From NCBI GenBank assembly GCA_021205725.1, contig JAJPWY010000038.1:1-49254 (forward strand): 49,254 bases of DNA, read 5' to 3'. How positions within the stretch are numbered: the first letter of the stretch is position 1; every line of letters begins with the position of its first letter. This document shows, one piece after another, positions 43,493 through 49,254 of this stretch. Source of the stretch: Clostridiales bacterium (GTDB lineage Bacteria; Bacillota; Clostridia; Oscillospirales; Oscillospiraceae). The position numbers and the translations under genes are program-made. The notes beneath the pieces are model-generated. The model was not told the DNA's origin. It did not search any database and worked only from the letters and a program-made list of their open reading frames with translations.

Positions 43493-43674
43493 CGGGCAGC
43501 CCCCCTCTCCTGAAATCAGGGGGCAAAAGAAGCTGCCCCCGTGAAGGGGCCAACCGCCACCGCATTGGGCAGCACCCAGCCCCCGAAGGGGCCTGCCACA
43601 GGATAACATATCTCCCGACGAAAAGCAGCAGAAACAGGCCACAGAAAAGTCAGAACCGGATTTCCTCCCTGCCC

Positions 43675-43703
43675 TTGCACTTTTGACCGGGACGCATTAC
43701 AAT
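43675..43703 (+). promoter_or_regulatory. Promoter of the PHP phosphatase gene
   Basis: TTGCAC (43675-43680), a 17-base spacer and TACAAT (43698-43703), about 37 bases before the start codon. Confidence 0.65.
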
Positions 43704-43740
43704 ATCCACAGGAAATTTGCGCCCGGGAGGTTCTGCCGCC

Positions 43741-44553
43741 ATGTCTCTCATCGATCAGCACATCCATTCCACCGTCTCCTTTGACGGCCACAGCAGCCGG
43801 ACGGAGATGGCCCGGGCCGCTCTGAGCCGGGGCGTGAGCGGCCTGTGCTTTACTGACCACTACGACGTGGTCAATGAGAAAAACCAGCTCGTCCCCGTCT
43901 ACGACTGGGCCCCTGCCCGCCGCCAGCAGCAGAAGGCGCTGACCGCCCTGGGCGGAGAGATGGAGCTGCGCTACGGTCTGGAGCTGGGCAACGCCCCGGC
44001 GGACTTCGCCGCTGCCGAGCGTGCCCTGCAGGAGCCTGGGCTGGACTTCGTCCTGGGCTCCATCCACAACGCCAGCGCCGCACTGGGCTGGCAGGACTAT
44101 TATTATGTCAACTTCACCGACCCGGAGCAGTGCTACCGCTATCTGGACGACTACTTTGACGGCCTGGAGGCTCTGATGGCCTGGGGCAACTTCGACTCCC
44201 TGGCCCACCTGCCCTATCCTCTCCGGTACATGGCCCAGCGGGACGGCCAGAGGGTGGGCCTGGGGCCCTATGAGGAGCGGGTCACCGAGCTGCTCCGCTC
44301 CCTGGTGCGCACCGGCAAGGCCCTGGAGGTCAACAGCAGCAAGTCGGAGACCCTGATGCCGGAGTACGCCTGGCTGCTGGAACGATACCGTGGTCTGGGC
44401 GGAAAATTGGTCACGGTGGGCACCGACGCACACCGGGCCGCCGACGCCGCCCGGGGCCTGCGGGAGGCCTACGCCCTGCTGGAGGGTAAGGGCTTTACCC
44501 GGGTGGCCCTGTACTGGAACCGGACGCCGGAGCTGGTGCCCTTTTGCCTGTAA
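43741..44553 (+). CDS. PHP-domain phosphatase, histidinol-phosphatase-like
   Basis: This 270-residue metal-dependent hydrolase starts at the ATG at 43741 after CGGGAGG. PHP motifs run in order: DQHIHSTVSFDGHS (metal-binding His-x-His), CFTDHYDV, a conserved Glu region (GLELGNAPAD), FVLGSIHNA, and the closing TVGTDAHRAADAARG. The pattern matches HisK-type histidinol-phosphatases (HisJ family), which carry out the penultimate step of histidine synthesis. No other his genes are nearby, so a different phosphoester substrate is possible. It lies 33 bases ahead of the fumarase-type gene, probably in the same transcript. Confidence 0.85.
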   Translation: MSLIDQHIHSTVSFDGHSSRTEMARAALSRGVSGLCFTDHYDVVNEKNQLVPVYDWAPARRQQQKALTALGGEMELRYGLELGNAPADFAAAERALQEPGLDFVLGSIHNASAALGWQDYYYVNFTDPEQCYRYLDDYFDGLEALMAWGNFDSLAHLPYPLRYMAQRDGQRVGLGPYEERVTELLRSLVRTGKALEVNSSKSETLMPEYAWLLERYRGLGGKLVTVGTDAHRAADAARGLREAYALLEGKGFTRVALYWNRTPELVPFCL

Positions 44554-44586
44554 CGCACCAAAAACGTTCAAAAGGAGAGAGAATCC

Positions 44587-45429
44587 ATGAGAGAGATCAC
44601 CGCCGAACAGATCACACAAACCGTCCGGGCGCTCTGCATCCGGGCCAACTGCCAGCTGCCGGAGGACGTGCGCTGTGCCATTCGTGCCGCCCGGGAGACG
44701 GAGGTTTCCCCGGTGGGGCAGTCCATTTTGGGCGACGTGGTGGAAAACTTTACCTTCGCCGGGGAACGGCAGCTCCCCATCTGCCAGGACACCGGCATGG
44801 CGGTGGTCTTCTGCGACCTGGGCCAGGAGGTACACATCACCGGTGGTCTGCTCTCCGACGCCGTTGACCGGGGGGTATCCCTGGGCTATACTGAGGGGCA
44901 TCTTCGGTGCAGCGTGGTGGCCGACCCCCTTCGCCGGGTCAATACCGGGGACAACACCCCCGCCGTCCTCCATCTCCGGCTGGTGGAAGGAGACCAGCTG
45001 TCCATCACTGTGGCTCCCAAGGGCTTTGGCAGCGAGAATATGGCCAGCCTCTCCATGCTCAAGCCCTCCGTCACCCGGGAGCAGGTGGAGGATACCATTG
45101 TGGAGGCGGTGTCCCGGGCGGGCTCCAACCCCTGTCCCCCAGTCATCGTGGGCGTGGGCCTGGGCGGTGACTTCGAGCTGGCGGCCCTTCTCTCCAAGCG
45201 TGCCCTTCTCCGCCCACTGGACGAGGACAATCCCGACCCCTATTACCGGGAGATGGAGGAGCGCATCCTGGACAAGGTCAACCGTCTGGGCATCGGACCC
45301 CAGGGCCTGGGCGGACGCACTACCGCCCTGAAGGTGAGCATCCTGACCCATCCCACCCACATCGCCGGACTGCCCTGCGCCGTCAACCTGAACTGCCATG
45401 TGGCCCGGCACGCCTCGGCAGTATTGTGA
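44587..45429 (+). CDS. Class I fumarase / tartrate dehydratase, alpha subunit
   Basis: This 280-residue protein covers the N-terminal (alpha) half of iron-sulfur hydro-lyases that interconvert fumarate and malate. The three cluster cysteines are visible: Cys66 in PICQDTGMAV, Cys183 in GSNPCPPVIVGVG and Cys270 in NLNCHVARHAS. The GGDFELAALLSKRALLR segment is also typical. Two-subunit forms are normally encoded alpha then beta. Here no beta subunit follows; hpf is next. Either the beta gene lies elsewhere or this alpha protein acts alone. The ATG at 44587 follows AAAAGGAGAG. Confidence 0.9.
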   Translation: MREITAEQITQTVRALCIRANCQLPEDVRCAIRAARETEVSPVGQSILGDVVENFTFAGERQLPICQDTGMAVVFCDLGQEVHITGGLLSDAVDRGVSLGYTEGHLRCSVVADPLRRVNTGDNTPAVLHLRLVEGDQLSITVAPKGFGSENMASLSMLKPSVTREQVEDTIVEAVSRAGSNPCPPVIVGVGLGGDFELAALLSKRALLRPLDEDNPDPYYREMEERILDKVNRLGIGPQGLGGRTTALKVSILTHPTHIAGLPCAVNLNCHVARHASAVL

Positions 45430-45494
45430 GAGAGAAACCTGAAAGGATTTTTACAAAATTTACATTTTAGTCTTTTCCTCCTCCGAAAGTGTGG

Positions 45495-45527
45495 TATAAT
45501 AGAGTCACAGAAGGGGAGCTCCCCTTC
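45495..45527 (+). promoter_or_regulatory. Extended -10 promoter of hpf and start-site palindrome
   Basis: TGGTATAAT gives an extended -10 (TATAAT 45495-45500) with no good -35. About 10 bases on, GAAGGGGAG and CTCCCCTTC form a perfect 18-bp palindrome (45510-45527), which would be a hairpin at the 5' end of the mRNA or an operator. Confidence 0.65.
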
Positions 45528-45557
45528 TTCACGCCACCAGGAAGGAGCTGAATTGCA

Positions 45558-46094
45558 GTGAAATTCGCATTCATCGACAAGAAATCCCCTCAGCCGGAAA
45601 AGGTTCTTGCCTATGCCGAGAAAAAGGTGGGCAAGCTGGATCGGTACTTCCGTTCTGACGCCGAGGCGACCGTTCGCTTCCAGGAGAAGAAACGGGGCCA
45701 GGTCAAGCTGGAGGTCACTGTGCGTACCGGCAGTTCCATCTTCCGCTCCGAGACCTATTCCGACTCCATGTACTCCGCCATTGACGCCGCTGTGGATACC
45801 ATCGAGGGCCAGATCCGGAAAAACAAGACCCGCCTGTCCAAGCGTCTGCGCACCGACGCCTTTGACCCGGTAGAGTTCACCGGGGTAGATGCCTCTGAGC
45901 CCGACGCCCCTCTGGAGATTGCCCGGGCCAAGCGGTTCCCCCTGCGCCCCATGAGCGTCGAGGAGGCGGTGCTCCAGATGAACCTTCTGGGCCACACCTT
46001 CTTCGCCTTCCGCGACGCCGACGAGGGCGAGGCGTTTGCCGTGGTCTACGCCCGTGAGGACGGCGGCTATGGTCTGATCGTGGATCAGCCCTGA
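45558..46094 (+). CDS. hpf: Ribosome hibernation promoting factor, long form
   Basis: This 178-residue protein pairs 70S ribosomes into inactive 100S dimers in stationary phase. The N-terminal domain (about 1-100) has the beta-alpha fold that sits in the decoding centre (VLAYAEKKVGKLDRYF, YSDSMYSAIDAAVDTIEGQIRKNKTRL). After a linker, the C-terminal dimerisation domain (about 122-178) shows KRFPLRPMSVEEAVLQMNLLGHTFFAFRDA, which marks the long form of Firmicutes. The start is GTG at 45558, after GAAGGAG, spaced 10 bases. Confidence 0.95.
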   Translation: MKFAFIDKKSPQPEKVLAYAEKKVGKLDRYFRSDAEATVRFQEKKRGQVKLEVTVRTGSSIFRSETYSDSMYSAIDAAVDTIEGQIRKNKTRLSKRLRTDAFDPVEFTGVDASEPDAPLEIARAKRFPLRPMSVEEAVLQMNLLGHTFFAFRDADEGEAFAVVYAREDGGYGLIVDQP

Positions 46095-46131
46095 GGAGAG
46101 CGCTTGCCGCCTTACATAGTGATTTGATTCC

Positions 46132-46161
46132 TGCGGGGTCTGCTTTACAGCAGGCCCCGCA
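46132..46161 (+). terminator. Stem-loop after hpf
   Basis: TGCGGGG pairs with CCCCGCA, with a further TGCT/AGCA inner stem. No T run follows closely, so termination may be inefficient. Confidence 0.45.
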
Positions 46162-46207
46162 GCGCATTTGTGAACGGCGTTCCCCCTGCCCTCTCCGACG
46201 AGCTGAC

Positions 46208-46239
46208 AAAAACCGGCCCCCGCTTTTGCGGGAGCCGGT
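46208..46239 (-). terminator. Terminator of the sugar ABC ATPase gene
   Basis: A 12-bp stem (46212-46223, 46228-46239, one mismatch) with a TTTT loop is followed on the minus strand by five T residues, 36 bases past the stop. Confidence 0.85.
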
Positions 46240-46274
46240 CTGATTTATGATGAATGTGACAACAGAGGGAACGC

Positions 46275-47429
46275 TCAATACTTCTTGCAGACAGGAGCAT
46301 TGGCGGCGGCGGACTCGGGGTCGAACCACACCAGGTTGTTGCCGGTCTGCTTGTCGAACAGCTGGAGCAGGTCGGCGGGGAAGGTGAAGTGAACCGTCTT
46401 GGTGCTGCCGTCGATCAGGCCCTGATCCAGGCCCACGGTGGAGACCACCAGAACCACCTCGTCGCCGTTGCAATCGGTGTGCAGATGCAGGGAGGAACCC
46501 ATCATCTCGCAGACCTCCACGCTGGCGCTCAGGCCGCCATCGCCCAGGGTGACGTGCTCAGGACGGATACCGGCGACGATGTCGCAGGGCTGCTGGTTGT
46601 TGGCCCGGAGAGCCTTCTGGTGCAGCTCGGACAGCTCGAAGTCGGTGCCCTTGATCTGGGCATAGTACTTGCCCTGCTTGACAATCAGCTTGGCATCGTT
46701 GAAGAAGTTCATCTGCGGGGTGCCGATGAAGCCTGCCACGAACAGGTTCACGGGGCAGTTGAACAGCTCCTGGGGAGTGCCGATCTGGTTGACGAAGCCG
46801 TCCTTCATGATGACGATACGGTCGCCCAGGGTCATGGCCTCGGTCTGGTCATGGGTAACATACATGAACGTGGTCTTGATACGGCTGCGCAGCTTGATGA
46901 TCTCAGCACGCATCTGGTTCCGCAGCTTGGCGTCCAGGTTGGACAGAGGCTCGTCCATCAGGAACACCTTGGGCTCACGGACGATAGCACGGCCGATGGC
47001 CACACGCTGACGCTGACCGCCGGAAAGCGCCTTGGGCTTCCGATCCAGATACTGGGTGATGCCCAGAATCTCAGCAGCCTCCTCCACCTTCTTGTCGATC
47101 TCGGCCTTGGGAACCTTCTTCAGCTTCAGAGCGAAGGCCATGTTGTCCCGCACGGTCATGTGGGGATACAGAGCGTAGTTCTGGAAGACCATTGCGATGT
47201 CACGATCCTTGGGGGCCACGTCGTTGACCAGGCGGTCGTCGATGTACAGCTCGCCCTCGGAGATCTCCTCCAGACCGGCGACCATACGAAGGGTGGTGGA
47301 CTTACCGCAGCCAGAGGGACCGACCAGAACGATAAATTCCTTATCGGCGATCTCCAGGTTGACGTCATGGACGGCGGTAACCTTGTTGTCATAGACTTTC
47401 TTCAGGTTTTTCAGTTTTACAGTTGCCAT
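46275..47429 (-). CDS. Carbohydrate ABC transporter ATPase (MsmX/UgpC-type)
   Basis: This 384-residue protein is the energising subunit of CUT1 sugar importers. Walker A is GPSGCGKST (near 37-45). The Q-loop is VFQNYALYPHMTVRDN, the signature LSGGQRQRVAIGRAI, Walker B VFLMDEPLSNLD, and the H-loop YVTHDQTEAMTL. The C-terminal regulatory OB-fold/TOBE region (about 240-375, GIRPEHVTL) is present. No permease or binding-protein gene adjoins it, so it is probably a shared ATPase like MsmX. It has a good promoter, an unusually long structured leader (about 245 bases) and a weak ribosome site (GGAAG, 3 bases from the ATG). Confidence 0.92.
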   Translation of the reverse strand: MATVKLKNLKKVYDNKVTAVHDVNLEIADKEFIVLVGPSGCGKSTTLRMVAGLEEISEGELYIDDRLVNDVAPKDRDIAMVFQNYALYPHMTVRDNMAFALKLKKVPKAEIDKKVEEAAEILGITQYLDRKPKALSGGQRQRVAIGRAIVREPKVFLMDEPLSNLDAKLRNQMRAEIIKLRSRIKTTFMYVTHDQTEAMTLGDRIVIMKDGFVNQIGTPQELFNCPVNLFVAGFIGTPQMNFFNDAKLIVKQGKYYAQIKGTDFELSELHQKALRANNQQPCDIVAGIRPEHVTLGDGGLSASVEVCEMMGSSLHLHTDCNGDEVVLVVSTVGLDQGLIDGSTKTVHFTFPADLLQLFDKQTGNNLVWFDPESAAANAPVCKKY

Positions 47430-47676
47430 TGCTTCCGACTCTGACAGAAGAGCCTCCGCAGCTTCTGCCTCAGCGCTGTGTGCTTTATCACAGTGCCATT
47501 ACGACAGGTCTCCACACTGCCGCACCGCGAGCCTTGCGGGGATGATTGACCTCCTCTTTGAATGTACGCCGACCATATCGTGGAGTGGCCGACGCCATGG
47601 GGATGATATATATTCCGGGGCAAAGCCCCAAAATACCAATGAAAAAGGTATCGGGAAAAGAGCTTCCCACTCCACG
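47430..47676 (-). promoter_or_regulatory. Long structured leader of the sugar ABC ATPase gene
   Basis: The predicted RNA starts with CGTGGAGTGG (47667-47676), which pairs perfectly with CCACTCCACG (47579-47588). Inside this closed domain of about 98 bases lie three further hairpins: GGGAA/TTCCC, GATACC/GGTATT and GGGGC-TTT-GCCCC. A GAGGAGG with no start codon follows outside it. I recognise no known riboswitch class, and no terminator is seen. Confidence 0.5.
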
Positions 47677-47681
47677 TCCAT

Positions 47682-47710
47682 ATCATACCGGAATTTTTCG
47701 GGAATGTCAA
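47682..47710 (-). promoter_or_regulatory. Promoter of the sugar ABC ATPase gene
   Basis: On the minus strand, a perfect TTGACA (47705-47710), a 17-base spacer and TATGAT (47682-47687). Confidence 0.8.
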
Positions 47711-47735
47711 TCAAATCTTGTGGGAATTTTCTTTC

Positions 47736-47768
47736 AAAAACGTGCCGCCCGGCACAGGGCCGGACGGC
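47736..47768 (-). terminator. Terminator of icd
   Basis: A 10-bp stem with one G-U pair (47744-47753, 47759-47768) and a five-T run on the minus strand, 20 bases past the icd stop. Confidence 0.85.
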
Positions 47769-47788
47769 AGGATGATGCAATGTGTTTG

Positions 47789-49003
47789 TTATCCCAGCTT
47801 TTGCTCCAGCCGCTGGCGGATGGCGCGGAGGAACTCCAGGGAGCTGACCTTTTGGGCGGGGACATCCCCCTCCCACATGGCGCACAGGTCGCCGGTCATG
47901 ACGCCGGACTCGATGGTCTCGATGGTGGCGGCCTCCAGGGCGTCGGCGTAGGCCCCCAGAGCGCTCAGCCCGTCCAGCTCGCCCCGCTTGCGGAGGGCCC
48001 CGGACCAGGCAAAGAGGGTGGCCACCGGGTTGGTGGAGGTCTCCTCCCCCTTCAGGTACTTGTAGTAGTGGCGGGTGACGGTGCCGTGGGCGGCCTCATA
48101 CTCATAGTTCCCCTCCGGGGAGACGAGGACGGAGGTCATCATAGCCAGGGAGCCGAAGGCGGTGGAGACCATGTCGCTCATCACGTCGCCGTCATAGTTC
48201 TTGCAGGCCCAGATGAAGCCGCCCTTGGAGCGGATGACCCTGGCCACGGCGTCGTCGATGAGGGTGTAGAAATAGGTGATGCCCGCCGCCTCAAAACGGG
48301 CTTGGTACTCCGCCTCAAAGATCTCCTGGAAGATGTCCTTGAAGGTGTGGTCATACTGCTTGGAGATGGTGTCCTTGGTGGAGAACCACAGATCCTGCCG
48401 GGTGTCCAGGGCGTACTGGAAGCAGGAGCGGGCAAAGGAGCGGATAGAGGTATCCTTGTTGAACTGCCCCTGAAGCACGCCGGGGCACTCGAAGTCATAG
48501 ACCGTCTCCCGGAAGGAGGCGCCGTCCTCGCCGGTGTAGACCAGCTCCGCCTTGCCGGGGCCGGGAACCCGGTACTCCGTGGCCTTGTACACGTCGCCAA
48601 AGGCGTGACGGGCGATGGTGATGGGCTCCTTCCAGGTCTTGACCACCGGGGAGATGTCCTTGACCATAATGGGAGAGCGGAACACGGTGCCGTCCAGAAT
48701 GGCCCGGATGGTGCCGTTGGGGCTCTTCCACATCTGGGAGAGGTTGTACTCCTTCACCCGCTGGGCGTTGGGGGTGATGGTGGCGCACTTCACCGCCACG
48801 CCGTACTTCTTGTTGGCGTTGGCAGCGTCGATGGTCACCTGATCCTTCGTCTCCTCCCGGTGCACCAGGCCCAGGTCGTAATACTCTGTTTTCAGCTCCA
48901 CAAAGGGGAGGATCAGCTCGTCCTTGATCTGCTTCCACAGGATGCGGGTCATCTCGTCCCCGTCCATCTCCACCAGGGGAGTTGTCATTTTGATCTTTTC
49001 CAT
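47789..49003 (-). CDS. icd: NADP-dependent isocitrate dehydrogenase
   Basis: This 404-residue enzyme oxidises isocitrate to 2-oxoglutarate, giving NADPH and the carbon skeleton of glutamate. It is of the eukaryote-like (type II) subfamily. Evidence: the N-terminus TPLVEMDGDEMTRILW, KCATITPNAQRVKEYNLSQMWKSPNGTIRAILDGTVFR, the metal-site region YDGDVMSDMVSTAFGSLAMM, and the coenzyme loop YEAAHGTVTRHYYKYLKGEETSTNPVA, all in order. Length is normal for that subfamily. The ATG at 49003 follows GTGAGGG; MTTPLV five residues later is an alternative start. It is monocistronic with its own promoter and terminator. Confidence 0.96.
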   Translation of the reverse strand: MEKIKMTTPLVEMDGDEMTRILWKQIKDELILPFVELKTEYYDLGLVHREETKDQVTIDAANANKKYGVAVKCATITPNAQRVKEYNLSQMWKSPNGTIRAILDGTVFRSPIMVKDISPVVKTWKEPITIARHAFGDVYKATEYRVPGPGKAELVYTGEDGASFRETVYDFECPGVLQGQFNKDTSIRSFARSCFQYALDTRQDLWFSTKDTISKQYDHTFKDIFQEIFEAEYQARFEAAGITYFYTLIDDAVARVIRSKGGFIWACKNYDGDVMSDMVSTAFGSLAMMTSVLVSPEGNYEYEAAHGTVTRHYYKYLKGEETSTNPVATLFAWSGALRKRGELDGLSALGAYADALEAATIETIESGVMTGDLCAMWEGDVPAQKVSSLEFLRAIRQRLEQKLG

Positions 49004-49020
49004 GAGGTGCCCTCACTTTC

Positions 49021-49039
49021 GACAGGACAACTACCTGTC
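49021..49039 (-). promoter_or_regulatory. Leader hairpin of icd
   Basis: GACAGG (49021-49026) pairs with CCTGTC (49034-49039) around a 7-base loop, starting about 9 bases after the predicted transcription start. Confidence 0.45.
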
Positions 49040-49054
49040 CTTTATTTCTTTACC

Positions 49055-49083
49055 AGTATAGCGTAAAAAAGTAGCCGCTGCAA
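49055..49083 (-). promoter_or_regulatory. icd promoter
   Basis: On the minus strand, TTGCAG (49078-49083), a 17-base spacer and TATACT (49055-49060). Confidence 0.7.
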
Positions 49084-49137
49084 TGGTCAGCTGTGACAAA
49101 ATCCGGATTTCTCCGGCCCGGTTCGTGAACGGTCAGG

Positions 49138-49254
49138 TCAGTAATTGGCCTCCATGCCCCGGATGAGCCGGTAGAGCATGGTGTTGACCGGGGTGGGAAC
49201 GCCGTGCTCCCGGCCCAGCTCCAGAATGACGCCGGTGAGGGTGGCGATCTCGGT
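49138..49254 (-). CDS. C-terminal fragment of a 2-dehydropantoate 2-reductase-like protein
   Basis: Only the last 38 codons and the TGA are inside the window. The rest lies to the right. The peptide contains TEIATLTGVILELGREHGVP and TPVNTMLYRLIRGME. This strongly resembles the C-terminal helices of ketopantoate reductases (PanE/ApbA), whose GREHGVPTPVN segment is highly conserved. That enzyme makes pantoate for coenzyme A with NADPH, but many paralogues act on other oxo acids. No terminator is obvious between it and the icd promoter. Confidence 0.75.
   Translation of the reverse strand, partial: TEIATLTGVILELGREHGVPTPVNTMLYRLIRGMEANY

Noticed and set aside
47499-47885. Minus-strand frame of 128 codons through the sugar ATPase leader as a leader-peptide gene
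   Set aside because: It starts inside icd, crosses the icd terminator and the promoter, and has no ribosome site.

Overview
This window is a GC-rich piece of a Firmicutes chromosome, most likely a gut Clostridia of the Oscillospiraceae type (Flavonifractor, Pseudoflavonifractor or Lawsonibacter-like). The family placement is inference. It rests on strong AGGAGG ribosome sites, consensus sigma-A promoters with 17-bp spacers, hrcA-grpE-dnaK-dnaJ order with CIRCE operators, a PyrR attenuator before carAB, ECF transporter S components, a tetrahydrofolate riboswitch, and best-remembered matches of many proteins to that family. Nearly all genes look intact. Two genes are cut by the window edges: a fibronectin-repeat protein on the left and a ketopantoate-reductase-like gene on the right.

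Layout. 1-4.4 kb: a fibronectin type III repeat protein on + converges on a small phage-derived tail/lysis cassette on - (tail-tip protein, two small proteins, holin). 4.4-7.5 kb: an ECF S component with a structured leader, a DUF2461 protein and an XpaC-like protein. 7.5-9.9 kb: groES-groEL under CIRCE. 10-12.6 kb: a polytopic membrane protein and a radical SAM/SPASM-like protein. 12.65 kb: tRNA-Ala(CGC). 12.8-13.9 kb: DUF421-DUF4363. 14-18.6 kb: PyrR-attenuated carAB. 18.7-22.2 kb: a NagD-type HAD phosphatase and two tandem CDP-glycerol glycerophosphotransferase-like genes. 22.3-26.3 kb: aminotransferase-ruvX-DUF1292 and a metallopeptidase-like lipoprotein. 26.5-30 kb: argS and an orphan membrane-fusion protein. 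30-35.8 kb: an SsuABC/THI5-type ABC importer behind a leader terminator, asnA, and a GntR-ABC (YtrA-like) operon. 35.9-41 kb: hrcA-grpE-dnaK-dnaJ. 41-43.7 kb: folC and folT behind a THF riboswitch, then a compact locus resembling a type I toxin-antitoxin module. 43.7-46.1 kb: a PHP phosphatase, a fumarase-type alpha subunit and hpf. 46.2-49.2 kb: an MsmX/UgpC-type sugar ABC ATPase with a long folded leader, NADP-isocitrate dehydrogenase, and the end of a panE-like gene.

How they work together. Protein quality control is shared between two HrcA/CIRCE units (groESL and the dnaK operon). Nucleotide and folate supply is controlled by RNA: PyrR on carAB, THF on folT-folC. Several other transcription units carry regulatory-looking DNA or RNA that no gene call explains. 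These include dyads overlapping -10 elements (GntR operon, membrane-fusion protein, radical SAM gene, ECF gene), a terminator inside the leader of the ABC importer, and a multi-hairpin leader before the sugar ATPase. They also include perfect stem-loops within a few bases of predicted transcription starts at many units. The most system-like novelty is the 26-residue hydrophobic peptide gene at 43412-43492, facing a separately promoted, terminated counter-transcript.
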